NCBI RefSeq assembly: GCF_003355005.1
Contig: NZ_CP029985.1
Coordinates: 868,001-932,000, forward strand
Direction: 5' to 3'
Source of the DNA: Sphingomonas sp. FARSPH
Lineage (GTDB): Bacteria; Pseudomonadota; Alphaproteobacteria; Sphingomonadales; Sphingomonadaceae
DNA: 64,000 bases
This document shows, one piece after another, positions 36,558-45,525 of this stretch (the first letter of the stretch is position 1; every line of letters begins with the position of its first letter). A model generated the notes under the pieces. The model did not search any database. It was not told the origin of the DNA and saw only the letters and a program-made list of their open reading frames with translations. The translations under genes and the position numbers were made by a program.

Positions 36558-37313
36558 TCACTGCAACAGGAAGCGCACCGACAGCGTCACCGTCACGTCC
36601 TTCTCCCCCGGCGCGATCTGCGTCGGCGCGGCATCCGCCCGCACTCGCATCATCATCATCGGCCGCACCGGCTCGCCGCCGCCCGCATCCTGCCCGGCTT
36701 CCGAGATGGACACGACGCGCGCGACGCGCAGCCCCGCCGCCGCGGCATAGATCTCCGCCTTCGCGCGGGCGCGCTTCACCGCATCGGTGCGCGCCTCGTC
36801 CAGTGCGGCGTCGGGCTTGTCGATCGACAGGGTCGGCCCCTCGATCTGGTTCGCCCCCTGCGCGACCAGCGCGTCCAGGATCGTGCCCGATGTGGCGACG
36901 TCGCGGAAGCGGATCGAAACCGTGTTGGTCGCCTGATAGCCGGTGATCGCCGGCGGCTGGTTGTCGGCGTAGCGATATTGCGGGCTGAGGTTCACCGTCG
37001 AGGTCGCGATGTCGCGCGCCGCGACGCCGGCGCGCTTCAGCGCCGCCATCACCCGCGCCATCCTTTGCGCATTGTCCGCCAGCGCCGCCGCCGCACTCGG
37101 CGCCTGCGACACGACGCCCGCGCGGATCGTGGCGAGGTCGGGCACGCGCGTCGTGCGCCCCTCCGCGCTCACCTCCAGCACCGCGCCGCTCGCGGGGATC
37201 AGTGGCTCGACCGTCTGCGCCGCCCCCTGCCCCGCCTGCTGCGCATATGCGGGCACCACAAGCCCCGCGGCCATCGCCGCCACCATCGCGACCGAACCCG
37301 TCCTGCCTGTCAT
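36558..37313 (-). CDS. SIMPL-domain (DUF541) periplasmic protein
   Basis: A 251-residue exported protein; the signal peptide ends A-Y-A-Q near residue 25. The SIMPL pattern is plain: V-S-A-E-G-R-T-T-R-V-P-D-L-A, R-A-G-V-V-S-Q, Y-Q-A-T-N-T-V-S-I-R-F-R-D, D-A-V-K-R-A-R-A-K-A-E-I-Y-A. DUF541 proteins are linked to oxidative and membrane stress but have no defined activity. Transcribed away from the efflux genes across a 224-bp gap. Confidence 0.9.
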   Translation of the reverse strand: MTGRTGSVAMVAAMAAGLVVPAYAQQAGQGAAQTVEPLIPASGAVLEVSAEGRTTRVPDLATIRAGVVSQAPSAAAALADNAQRMARVMAALKRAGVAARDIATSTVNLSPQYRYADNQPPAITGYQATNTVSIRFRDVATSGTILDALVAQGANQIEGPTLSIDKPDAALDEARTDAVKRARAKAEIYAAAAGLRVARVVSISEAGQDAGGGEPVRPMMMMRVRADAAPTQIAPGEKDVTVTLSVRFLLQ

Positions 37314-37449
37314 GTTCCTACGTCTCCCGTGGATGTTGCCGTGATGGAACGATCCTTGGCGCCGTCCGGATCAACCGCGGCTGAACGGGGCTTTGTGTTG
37401 CGATGACGCGGGGTTTCGGGCATGCCGCCCATTGCTCGCCCGGGGGGGC

Positions 37450-37478
37450 TTGAGCACAGTGATATATTCAGATAATAC
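37450..37478 (+). promoter_or_regulatory. Candidate sigma-70-type promoter for the RND efflux operon
   Basis: TTGAGC at 37450-37455 and TAATAC at 37473-37478 are 17 bases apart in an otherwise GC-rich gap, about 60 bases ahead of the adaptor start. The AT-rich run between them is conspicuous. Not proven. Confidence 0.4.
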
Positions 37479-37537
37479 AGCCGCCGGAAACGCGGGCATC
37501 GTCGATGCGGGGCGGTGCGAATGGGGATGGGACGGGC

Positions 37538-38725
37538 ATGAATTACGAGACGGGATCGATCGGGCACGAAGAGCGGCTGGCGCTCCCCGGTGAGCCGGCG
37601 CCGACCGGGCGCGCCCGCCGGATCGTCGTCACCGTGCTCGTCGTCGCGGCGCTGGTCGTCGTCGGCTGGCTGCTGTTCGGCCGCAAGCACGAGGCGCCCA
37701 CAACCAAGGGCGCGGACCAGATGCCGCTCGTCACCGTCGTCGTGCCCGGCCGCCAGCTCGTCGACCGCACCGTCAACGCCACCGGCACGCTCGCCGCGAA
37801 GCGCGACCTGCCCGTCGGCGTCGCCGGCGAGGGCGGGCTCGTCACGCGCGTCCTCGCCGAACCGGGCCAGTGGGTGAAGGCGGGCCAGGTGCTCGCCACC
37901 GTCGACCGTTCGGTGCAGCAGCAGACCGCGCAGAGCCTCGCCGCGCAGGTCGCCGTCGCCAAGTCGGACCAGGACATCGCGCAGGCGGAACTCGACCGGG
38001 CGCAGGCGCTCGTCGATCGCGGCTTCATCGCGAAGGCGGATCTGCAGCGCAAGGCCGCGACCCGCGACGCCGCCGCCGCGCGCGTCCGCGTCGCGCAGGC
38101 CGCGCTGCGCGAGACGCAGGCGAGGAACGGCCGCCTCGACATCCGCGCGCCCGCCGCCGGCCTCGTCCTGACGCGCCAGGTCGAACCGGGCCAGATCGTC
38201 AGCGGCGGTTCGGGCGTCCTGTTCCGCATGGCGATGGACGGCCAGCTCGAATTGCGCGCGCAGGTGGCCGAATCCGATCTCGCCGGCCTCCATGTCGGCT
38301 CGCGCGCCACCGTCACCCCCGTCGGCAGCGCGCGCAGCTTCCCCGGCACCGTGTGGCAGCTGTCGCCCGTCATCGACCCGCAGACGCGCCAGGGCACCGC
38401 GCGCGTCCAGATCGCCTATGATCCCGCGCTGCGTCCCGGCGGCTTCGCGACCGCGACGATCGTCGGCGGCGCGGGCCAGGCGCCGATCCTGCCCAATTCG
38501 GCGCTGCAGAGCGACGACAAGGGCAGCTTCGTCTATATCGTCGGCAAGGACGACAAGGTCGAACGCCGCAACGTGAAGGTCGGCGAGGTGTTCGACACCG
38601 GCATCACCATCGCCAGTGGCCTCGACGGCACCGAACGCGTCGTCCAGTCGGCGGGCGGCTTCCTGTCGCCGGGGCAGAAGGTGAAACCGGTGGTGCGCGC
38701 CGCCACCCCCCTCAAGGCGAGCTGA
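37538..38725 (+). CDS. RND efflux periplasmic adaptor (membrane fusion) protein
   Basis: A 395-residue adaptor: one membrane helix near 30-48, a lipoyl half-motif (V-L-A-E-P-G-Q-W-V-K-A-G-Q-V-L-A-T-V-D), an alpha-hairpin (about 120-175), a second lipoyl half (L-D-I-R-A-P-A-A-G-L-V-L-T-R-Q-V-E-P-G-Q-I-V) and beta-barrel/proximal domains. It bridges the inner-membrane pump and an outer-membrane channel. I chose ATG 37538, nearest to a fold-typical start. The pump gene follows after 5 bp. No TolC-like gene is in the window and no regulator adjoins. Confidence 0.92.
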   Translation: MNYETGSIGHEERLALPGEPAPTGRARRIVVTVLVVAALVVVGWLLFGRKHEAPTTKGADQMPLVTVVVPGRQLVDRTVNATGTLAAKRDLPVGVAGEGGLVTRVLAEPGQWVKAGQVLATVDRSVQQQTAQSLAAQVAVAKSDQDIAQAELDRAQALVDRGFIAKADLQRKAATRDAAAARVRVAQAALRETQARNGRLDIRAPAAGLVLTRQVEPGQIVSGGSGVLFRMAMDGQLELRAQVAESDLAGLHVGSRATVTPVGSARSFPGTVWQLSPVIDPQTRQGTARVQIAYDPALRPGGFATATIVGGAGQAPILPNSALQSDDKGSFVYIVGKDDKVERRNVKVGEVFDTGITIASGLDGTERVVQSAGGFLSPGQKVKPVVRAATPLKAS

Positions 38726-38730
38726 ACGTC

Positions 38731-41700
38731 ATGAGCTTCCGCAACATCTCCGCCTGGGCGATCCGCAACCCGGTTCCCCCGATCGTCCTGTTCGTCGCGC
38801 TGACGCTCGCCGGCGTCGTCTCGTTCATGCGGATGAGCGTCAACAACGATCCCGACATCGACTTTCCTATCGCGATCGTCGTCATCAGCCAGCCCGGCGC
38901 CGCCCCGACGGAGCTCGAGAACCAGGTGACGCAAAAGGTCGAATCGGCGCTGCGCAGCCTGCAGGGCGTCGACGAGATCAACTCGACCGTCACCGAGGGC
39001 CAGTCGCAGACGGTCGTCCAGCTCGCGATCGGCACGCCGATCGATCGCGCGGTGGAGGACGTGAGGAGCGCGATCCAGCAGATCCGCAGCAACCTGCCCG
39101 ACGGCATCCTCGAGCCGCAGGTGTTCCGCGCGAACACGACGGACAACGATCTCGCCAGCTATTCGGCGATCTCCAACGACATGACGGTCGAACAGCTCAG
39201 CTGGTACATCGACAATACCGTCACCAAGGAATTGCTGTCGGTGCCCGGCATGGCCGCGGTCAACCGCAACGGCGGCGTCAGCCGCGAAATCCGCGTCATC
39301 CTCGATCCCGCCAAGCTGCAGAGCCAGGGCCTGACCGCCAGCCAGGTCAACCAGCAGCTGCGCGCGATCAACCTCAACGCCGCGGGCGGCCGCGCGCAGA
39401 TCGCGGGCGCCGAGGAATCGCTGCGCGTGCTCGGCAACGCCAAGAACGCCTATCAGCTCGGCCAGACATTGATCCCGGTCAGCGCCGGGCGCACCGTCCG
39501 CCTCGCCGACATCGCGCAGGTGCGTGACCTCTACGCCGAACAGCGCAGCCGCGCCGCTGTCGACGGTCGCCAGGCGATCAGCTTCGACTTCCAGCGCGCC
39601 AAGGGCGCCTCCGACGTCAGCGTGTTCAAGGGCGCGGTGCAAAAGCTCGCCGACCTCGAAAAGCGCAACCCGTCGGTGCATTTCGTGCTGCGCTCGAACA
39701 GCGTCAAATACACCGAAATGCAGTATGAAAGCGCGATCCACGCAATGATCGAGGGTGCGATCCTCGCCGTGCTGGTCGTCTTCCTGTTCCTGCGCGACAT
39801 CCGCGCGACCTTGATCTCCGCGCTCGCCATCCCGCTGTCGGCGATCCCGACCTTCTGGTTCATGGATCTGCTCGGCTTCAACCTCAACCAGATGACGTTG
39901 CTCGCGCTCAGCCTCGTCGCGGGCGTGCTCGTCGACGATGCGATCGTCGAGATCGAGAACATCGTGCGCCACATGCGCATGGGCAAATCGGCGTATCAGG
40001 CGTCGATCGACGCGGCGGACGAGATCGGCCTCGCCGTGCTGGCAACGACGATGGCGATCGTCGCGGTGTTCATGCCGGTCAGCGTCATGCCCGGCATCTC
40101 GGGCCAGTTCTTCAAGAACTTCGGCCTCACCGTCGTGGTCTCCGTGCTGATGAGCCTTGCCGTCGCGCGGCTCGTCACGCCGATGATCGCGGCCTATTTC
40201 CTCAAGGCCGCGGGGCCCGCCACCCACGGCGAGGGGCGGTTGATGGACGGCTATATGGCCGTGCTGCGCTGGACGCTCGACAGCAGCCGCGCCAAGGCGA
40301 GCGCCGCGCGCGGCGGCTTCCACCGGATCACCGCGCGCCTGCGCGACCACCGCGTCTGGGTGTGCGGCATCGGCTTCCTGTCGTTCGTCCTGACGCTCGT
40401 CATGTTCGGCGTGCTGCCGATGCAGTTCAGCCCGGAACAGGACAGCGACACCTCGACCGCGACGATCGAGATGGTGCCCGGCAGCACGCTCGCGCAGACC
40501 GACGCCGTCGTCCGCCAGGTCGCCGCCTTCCTGCGCAAGCAGCCCGACGTCGAATCCGTCTATGCGCGCACCGGCCAGAACGGCGCGGTCAACACCGGCC
40601 GCGTCACTGCGACGCTGAAGGACGACCGCAAGCTCAAGAGCACCGAGTTCGAGCGCAAGCTCGCCCCCCAGCTCGCAAAAATTCCCGACGCGCGCGTCGG
40701 CTTCCGCTCGCAGTTCGGCTGGGGCTCGTCGGGCCGCGACATGACCGTCGTGCTCGGCGGCGACGATCCCGACCTGTTGATGAAGACCGCGAACCAGATC
40801 GTCGCGGAGATGAGCAAGCTGCCTTCGCTCACCGCGCCGCGCGTGTCGGGCAACATCATGCGGCCTGAAATCGTCATCAAGCCGCGCCTCGACCTCGCCG
40901 CCAACCTCGGCGTGACGACGCAGGCGCTGTCCAGCGCGATCCGCATCGCGACGCTCGGCGACATCGACCAGAATTCGGCGCGCTTCTCGCTGTCCGATCG
41001 CCAGGTGCCGATCCGCGTCGCGCTCGACGAGGGCGCGCGCACCGAATTGTCGACGATCCAGAACCTGCCCGTCACCACGCAGAACGGCGGTTCGGTGCCC
41101 TTGAGCGTCGTCGCCGACATCGGCCTTGGCGCAGGGCCCACCAAGATCGACCGCGTCAACCAGCAGCGCCAGCTGACGGTCGGTGCCGATCTCGCCCCCG
41201 GCGTCCTCGCCGGCGTCGCGCAGAAGCAGATCGACAATCTGCCGACGCTCAAGAACCTGCCGATCGGCGTCAACAAGCTGACGCTCGGCCAGCAGAAGTG
41301 GCAGGCGGAGATGATCAACAACTTCATCATCGCGGTGATCAGCGGCACCTTCCTCGTCTTTGCGGTGCTGGTGCTGCTCTACCGCCGCGCGCTGCCGCCG
41401 TTCGTCAACATGGGCTCGCTGCTCCTCGCGCCGCTCGGCGGCCTGCTTGCCCTGTGGGCGACGGGGACGCCAGTGTCGCTGCCGGTGTTCATCGGCCTGC
41501 TCATGTTGCTCGGCATCGTCGCCAAGAACTCGATCCTGCTCATCGACTTCGCGCTGGAGGAGATGGCGAAGGGCGTCGACACGCTCACCGCGATCATCGA
41601 CGCCGGCCACAAGCGCGCGCAGCCGATCGTCATGACCACGGTCGCGATGGTCGCGGGCATGGTGCCGACCGCTTTGTCGCTGGGCGGTGACGGATCGTGG

Positions 41701-41958
41701 CGTGCGCCGATGGGCATCGTCGTGATGGGCGGTTTGACGCTGTCGACGCTGCTCACGCTGCTGATCGTGCCCGCCGCCTTCAGCCTGTCGGTCGGTATCG
41801 AGCGCTTCGTCGGCCCGCGCCTCGGCCGCCGCCTGCTCACCTATCGCCCCGGCGACGACGGCAGCGCGGTGATCGGCCTGGCGAACGATCCCCACGGTCC
41901 GCGCATCGGCCCCGCCCCCGGCCGCATCCGCTACGACGGCGACCAGCCGGCGGAGTGA
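38731..41958 (+). CDS. RND efflux pump inner-membrane subunit
   Basis: A 1075-residue proton-driven transporter of the AcrB/MexB superfamily. It has the typical N-terminus with F-V-A-L-T-L-A-G-V-V-S-F helix, two large periplasmic loops and twelve membrane helices; the proton-relay aspartates are D402-D403 in V-D-D-A-I-V-E-I-E-N. The second half repeats the pattern with helix L-L-G-I-V-A-K-N-S-I-L-L-I-D-F-A. Sequence features such as V-N-N-D-P-D-I-D-F-P resemble the uncharacterised hydrophobe/amphiphile pumps of alphaproteobacteria. Substrates cannot be predicted. Confidence 0.95.
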   Translation: MSFRNISAWAIRNPVPPIVLFVALTLAGVVSFMRMSVNNDPDIDFPIAIVVISQPGAAPTELENQVTQKVESALRSLQGVDEINSTVTEGQSQTVVQLAIGTPIDRAVEDVRSAIQQIRSNLPDGILEPQVFRANTTDNDLASYSAISNDMTVEQLSWYIDNTVTKELLSVPGMAAVNRNGGVSREIRVILDPAKLQSQGLTASQVNQQLRAINLNAAGGRAQIAGAEESLRVLGNAKNAYQLGQTLIPVSAGRTVRLADIAQVRDLYAEQRSRAAVDGRQAISFDFQRAKGASDVSVFKGAVQKLADLEKRNPSVHFVLRSNSVKYTEMQYESAIHAMIEGAILAVLVVFLFLRDIRATLISALAIPLSAIPTFWFMDLLGFNLNQMTLLALSLVAGVLVDDAIVEIENIVRHMRMGKSAYQASIDAADEIGLAVLATTMAIVAVFMPVSVMPGISGQFFKNFGLTVVVSVLMSLAVARLVTPMIAAYFLKAAGPATHGEGRLMDGYMAVLRWTLDSSRAKASAARGGFHRITARLRDHRVWVCGIGFLSFVLTLVMFGVLPMQFSPEQDSDTSTATIEMVPGSTLAQTDAVVRQVAAFLRKQPDVESVYARTGQNGAVNTGRVTATLKDDRKLKSTEFERKLAPQLAKIPDARVGFRSQFGWGSSGRDMTVVLGGDDPDLLMKTANQIVAEMSKLPSLTAPRVSGNIMRPEIVIKPRLDLAANLGVTTQALSSAIRIATLGDIDQNSARFSLSDRQVPIRVALDEGARTELSTIQNLPVTTQNGGSVPLSVVADIGLGAGPTKIDRVNQQRQLTVGADLAPGVLAGVAQKQIDNLPTLKNLPIGVNKLTLGQQKWQAEMINNFIIAVISGTFLVFAVLVLLYRRALPPFVNMGSLLLAPLGGLLALWATGTPVSLPVFIGLLMLLGIVAKNSILLIDFALEEMAKGVDTLTAIIDAGHKRAQPIVMTTVAMVAGMVPTALSLGGDGSWRAPMGIVVMGGLTLSTLLTLLIVPAAFSLSVGIERFVGPRLGRRLLTYRPGDDGSAVIGLANDPHGPRIGPAPGRIRYDGDQPAE

Positions 41959-41976
41959 GCCGGTCGCTGCGGTTGA

Positions 41977-42073
41977 CGTCATCCCCGCGGAGGCGGGGAT
42001 CCAGAAACGCGACGCCGGTTGGGACATTCCACCTCGGTTGCGCGTCTGGATCCCCGCCTTCGCGGGAATGACG
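41977..42073. repeat. Inverted repeat, CGTCATCCCCGC family
   Basis: Left arm 41977-42009 (CGTCATCCCCGC...GGGGATCCAGA) is complementary to right arm 42042-42073 (TCTGGATCCCCGCC...GCGGGAATGACG) with few mismatches. It lies 19 bp behind the RND gene. This family is typical of sphingomonad intergenic regions; each arm also folds on itself. Confidence 0.8.
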
Positions 42074-42137
42074 CCCTTATGCCGAACCGCACAGCTTGCC
42101 CCTTGAACATTCCCCGCGTTCGGGGATTGTTTCGGCG

Positions 42138-43406
42138 ATGACCGTCCCCCCTCGCGCACGCGCCATGCCAGAGGCGACCCCGCCCGCCCTGGTGCGCATG
42201 CGCGTGATCGCAACCGCGCTGCTCGTCGCGATGGCGGCGCTGTTCCTCGCCAGCCGCGCGCTCGCGCCCGTCCACCCCGCCTGGGGCTTCGTCCAGGCGT
42301 TCAGCGAGGCGGCGATGGTCGGCGGGCTTGCCGACTGGTTCGCGGTCACCGCCTTGTTCCGCCACCCGCTCGGCCTGCCGATCCCGCACACCGCGATCGT
42401 GCCGCGCAACAAGGATCGCATCGGCGACACGCTCGCCGTTTTCCTGCGCACCAATTTCCTGCAAGCCCCGGTGATCGCGCAGCGCATGCGCCGGCTCGAC
42501 GTCGCGGGCGCGATCGTGCGCTGGCTGACCGATCCGCCGGAGGGCGCGGGCGGCGCCTTCCGCGCCGGTGCGTCGAAACTCGTCGCGCAGGTGCTGGAAG
42601 GGCTCGACCCCGCGCGGCTCGGCGGCATGGTCAAGGCGGGGATCGCAGGCCGACTGCGCGAAACCGCGGTCGCGCCGATCCTCGGCCAGCTGCTGCGCGC
42701 AATGATCGCCGACAACCGCCACGCGCCGCTGATCGATTCGGCGATCCGCTGGGCGGCGAAGGCGCTGGCCGCCAACGAGCCGCTCGTCCGCCAGATGGTG
42801 CACGACCGCGCCGGCGCGATCCTGCGCTGGACCGGCCTCGACGAGACGGTCGCCGACAAGTTGATCGACGGGCTCGACAAACTGATCGCGGACATGGGCG
42901 ACAATCCCGATCACCCGATGCGCGCGAAGATCGAGGAAGGGCTCGATCGCCTTGCCTGGGACCTCAGCCACGATCCCGACACCGCCGCGCGGGTGGAGGC
43001 GATGAAGGCGGAACTGATCGACAATCCCGCGATGCAGCGCTGGCTCGACGGTTTGTGGGAACAGGCGCGCGGCCGGCTGCTCGCGATCGCGCGCGATCCC
43101 GAAGGCGCGATGCAGGGGCAATTGGGCGACATCCTGCGCCAGCTCGGCCAGACGCTGGGCAACGACCCGCGCCTGTCGCGATCGATCAACCGTTTCGTCC
43201 GCCGCACCGTCGTCGGCATCGCCGCCGATTACGGCGACGGCATCGTGCGACTCGTGTCCGAAACGGTGCGCGGCTGGGATGCGCGCACGATCACCCGCCG
43301 GCTTGAAAACGCCGTCGGCCGGGACCTGCAATACATCCGCATCAACGGCACGCTGGTCGGCGGGCTCGTCGGAATCGCCATCCACGCCGTCGACGTCCTC
43401 GTTTGA
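42138..43406 (+). CDS. DUF445 (YjiN-type) membrane protein
   Basis: A 422-residue protein with membrane helices near the N-terminus (about 20-40) and at the very C-terminus (N-G-T-L-V-G-G-L-V-G-I-A-I-H), between them a long amphipathic helical region. Family motifs: E-A-A-M-V-G-G-L-A-D-W-F-A-V-T-A-L-F-R-H-P and I-P-H-T-A-I-V. DUF445 proteins are widespread; their function is unknown. A small GC hairpin precedes the start. Confidence 0.9.
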   Translation: MTVPPRARAMPEATPPALVRMRVIATALLVAMAALFLASRALAPVHPAWGFVQAFSEAAMVGGLADWFAVTALFRHPLGLPIPHTAIVPRNKDRIGDTLAVFLRTNFLQAPVIAQRMRRLDVAGAIVRWLTDPPEGAGGAFRAGASKLVAQVLEGLDPARLGGMVKAGIAGRLRETAVAPILGQLLRAMIADNRHAPLIDSAIRWAAKALAANEPLVRQMVHDRAGAILRWTGLDETVADKLIDGLDKLIADMGDNPDHPMRAKIEEGLDRLAWDLSHDPDTAARVEAMKAELIDNPAMQRWLDGLWEQARGRLLAIARDPEGAMQGQLGDILRQLGQTLGNDPRLSRSINRFVRRTVVGIAADYGDGIVRLVSETVRGWDARTITRRLENAVGRDLQYIRINGTLVGGLVGIAIHAVDVLV

Positions 43407-43427
43407 CCCAGGCTGAACCGATAAAAA

Positions 43428-43444
43428 GCGGACAAAGTGTCCGC
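43428..43444. promoter_or_regulatory. Perfect 7-bp inverted repeat ahead of the Mla operon
   Basis: GCGGACA-AAG-TGTCCGC lies between the DUF445 stop and the permease start, 55 bases before the latter. There is no T-run, so it may be an operator or a weak hairpin terminator. Confidence 0.35.
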
Positions 43445-43498
43445 CGCACGCACGATGCGGCTTGCCGATTCCCCTGCGATGGCCCAAGAGCGTAATCG

Positions 43499-44599
43499 AT
43501 GAGCGCGACAGCCGATTTCAGCGAGGATGGCAGCGGCACGCTGCGCTTCTCCGGCGACCTGTTGCTGCGCACGATCGGCGATCTGCCAACCCGCCTCGAC
43601 GCGATATCGGGCGCCGTATCGCGGATCGACCTGTCGGGGGTCGACCGGATCGACACCGTCGGCGCCTGGCTGATTCACCGCCTGTCCACCCGCACCCATG
43701 CCGCGGTCGAGGGGCTGGGCGAGGATGGCCGCCACCTGTTCGACCAGGTCGCCGCCGCCGACCAGCCCGTCGCACTGCGCGAGGGGCGTCGCGGCGTCGT
43801 CGGCCAATTGGTCGGCGAGGTCGGCGACGCGGTCATCATCGCGTTCAAGACATTGTACGGCCTGCTCGGCTTCCTCGGCGCGACGACGATCGCCTTCGCC
43901 AACGTCGTGCGCCATCCGTCGCGCTTCCGCTTCAACGCCACCGTCCACCGGTTCGAGGTCGTCGGCGTGCAGGCGCTCGCGATCGTCGGCCTGATGAGCT
44001 TCCTGATCGGCATCGTCATCGCGCAACAGGGCGCGGTGCAGCTGCGCCAGTTCGGTGCGGAGGTGTTCACGATCAACCTCGTCGGCCGCCTGACCTTGCG
44101 CGAACTCGGCGTGCTGATGACCGCGATCATGGTTGCGGGCCGCTCCGGCTCCGCCTTCGCCGCGCAGCTCGGCACGATGAAGCTGACCGAAGAGATCGAC
44201 GCGATGCGCACGATCGGCGTCTCGCCGATGGAGGCGCTGGTGCTGCCGCGCACGATCGCGGCGGTGCTGCTGATGCCGCTGCTCGGTTTCTATTCCTCGC
44301 TGATCGCGATGATCGGCGGCGGCCTGCTCTGCTGGATCGCGCTCGACATCCCGCTCGTCACCTTCGTGCAGCGCATTCGCGAGGTCGTGCCGATCACCGA
44401 CCTCTACATCGGCCTCATCAAGGCGCCCGTGTTCGGCGCGATCATCGCGATCGCGGGCTGTTTCCAGGGCATGCTCGTCGAATCGGACGCCGAACAGGTC
44501 GGCCTGCGCACCACGTCGGCGGTGGTGCAGGCGATCTTCCTCGTCATCGTGCTCGACGCCTTCTTCGCGGTGTTCTTCACCTGGGTGGGGTGGAGCTGA
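43499..44599 (+). CDS. MlaE-family permease with fused N-terminal STAS domain
   Basis: The first 100 residues look like a STAS domain (R-I-D-L-S-G-V-D-R-I-D-T-V-G-A-W-L), the role played by separate MlaB in E. coli; the rest is an MlaE permease with five helices and the motif G-R-S-G-S-A-F-A-A-Q-L-G-T-M-K-L-T-E-E-I-D-A-M-R. MlaE-type complexes move phospholipids between the outer and inner membrane. The gene heads a tight operon (TGATG overlap with the ATPase). Confidence 0.92.
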   Translation: MSATADFSEDGSGTLRFSGDLLLRTIGDLPTRLDAISGAVSRIDLSGVDRIDTVGAWLIHRLSTRTHAAVEGLGEDGRHLFDQVAAADQPVALREGRRGVVGQLVGEVGDAVIIAFKTLYGLLGFLGATTIAFANVVRHPSRFRFNATVHRFEVVGVQALAIVGLMSFLIGIVIAQQGAVQLRQFGAEVFTINLVGRLTLRELGVLMTAIMVAGRSGSAFAAQLGTMKLTEEIDAMRTIGVSPMEALVLPRTIAAVLLMPLLGFYSSLIAMIGGGLLCWIALDIPLVTFVQRIREVVPITDLYIGLIKAPVFGAIIAIAGCFQGMLVESDAEQVGLRTTSAVVQAIFLVIVLDAFFAVFFTWVGWS

Positions 44600-45525
44600 T
44601 GGCGCGTCCCGCCACCTCGGGCGCCGCCGCGGGCGAGCGCGACGAACCGATCATCCGCATCCGCGGGCTGAAGAACGCCTTCGGCGAGTCGATCGTCCAC
44701 GACGGGCTCGATCTCGATGTTCGGCGCGGCGAGATCCTCGGCGTCGTCGGCGGCTCGGGCACGGGCAAGTCGGTGCTGATGCGTTCGATCATCGGCCTGC
44801 AGACGCCCGTCGCGGGCGAGATCACCGTGTTCGGCGAACCGACGATCGGCCGCGAGGAGACGGAGGCGGTCGAGATCCGCAAGCGCTGGGGCGTGCTGTT
44901 CCAGGGCGGCGCGCTCTTCTCGACGCTCACCGTCGCGGAGAATGTCGAGGTCCCGCTTCGCGAATTCTACAAGGACCTGCCGCCGGCGCTGATGGCGGAG
45001 ATCGCCGCGTACAAGGTGGTGATGACCGGGCTTCCGGCGGACGCCGCGCCCAAATATCCGGCCGAGCTGTCGGGCGGCATGAAGAAGCGCGCCGGCCTCG
45101 CCCGCGCGCTCGCGCTCGATCCCGAACTGCTCTTCCTCGACGAACCGACCGCGGGGCTCGACCCGATCGGCGCCGCCGCCTTCGACGGGCTGACCCAGTC
45201 GCTGCAGAAGACGTTGGGGCTGACGGTGTTCCTCATCACCCACGACCTCGATACGCTCTACGCAATCTGCGACCGCGTCGCGGTGCTGGCGGATAAAAAG
45301 GTGATCGCGGTCGGCACGATCGACGAACTGCTCGCGCTCGACCACCCCTGGATCCAGGAATATTTCAAGGGTCCGCGCGGCCGCGCCGCGATCGCGACCC
45401 AAGAGACGCAGGCGCAGGCGCATCAGCGCGCCGACGCGCATCCGACCGAGGTCAAAGTACAGCAACTCCAGGACTCCGGTGCCGCCGCCACCGAGACCCC
45501 CGCGCAGCAGGCGAGGACCGACTGA
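44599..45525 (+). CDS. MlaF-type ABC ATPase
   Basis: A 308-residue ATPase: Walker A G-G-S-G-T-G-K-S (51-58), signature L-S-G-G-M-K-K-R, Walker B L-L-F-L-D-E-P, then T-H-D. The L-F-Q-G-G-A-L-F Q-loop is characteristic of MlaF/Ttg2A. The C-terminal 45 residues are an unusual Gln/Ala-rich extension (Q-E-T-Q-A-Q-A-H-Q). It energises lipid transport with the permease and overlaps the next start by one base. Confidence 0.93.
   Translation: MARPATSGAAAGERDEPIIRIRGLKNAFGESIVHDGLDLDVRRGEILGVVGGSGTGKSVLMRSIIGLQTPVAGEITVFGEPTIGREETEAVEIRKRWGVLFQGGALFSTLTVAENVEVPLREFYKDLPPALMAEIAAYKVVMTGLPADAAPKYPAELSGGMKKRAGLARALALDPELLFLDEPTAGLDPIGAAAFDGLTQSLQKTLGLTVFLITHDLDTLYAICDRVAVLADKKVIAVGTIDELLALDHPWIQEYFKGPRGRAAIATQETQAQAHQRADAHPTEVKVQQLQDSGAAATETPAQQARTD

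Noticed and set aside
38533..42213. A 1226-codon minus-strand open frame opposite the RND pump
   Set aside because: It is the GC-rich shadow of the pump gene. Its translation is a low-complexity Arg/Asp/His-rich chain without domains, while the plus strand codes a complete RND protein.
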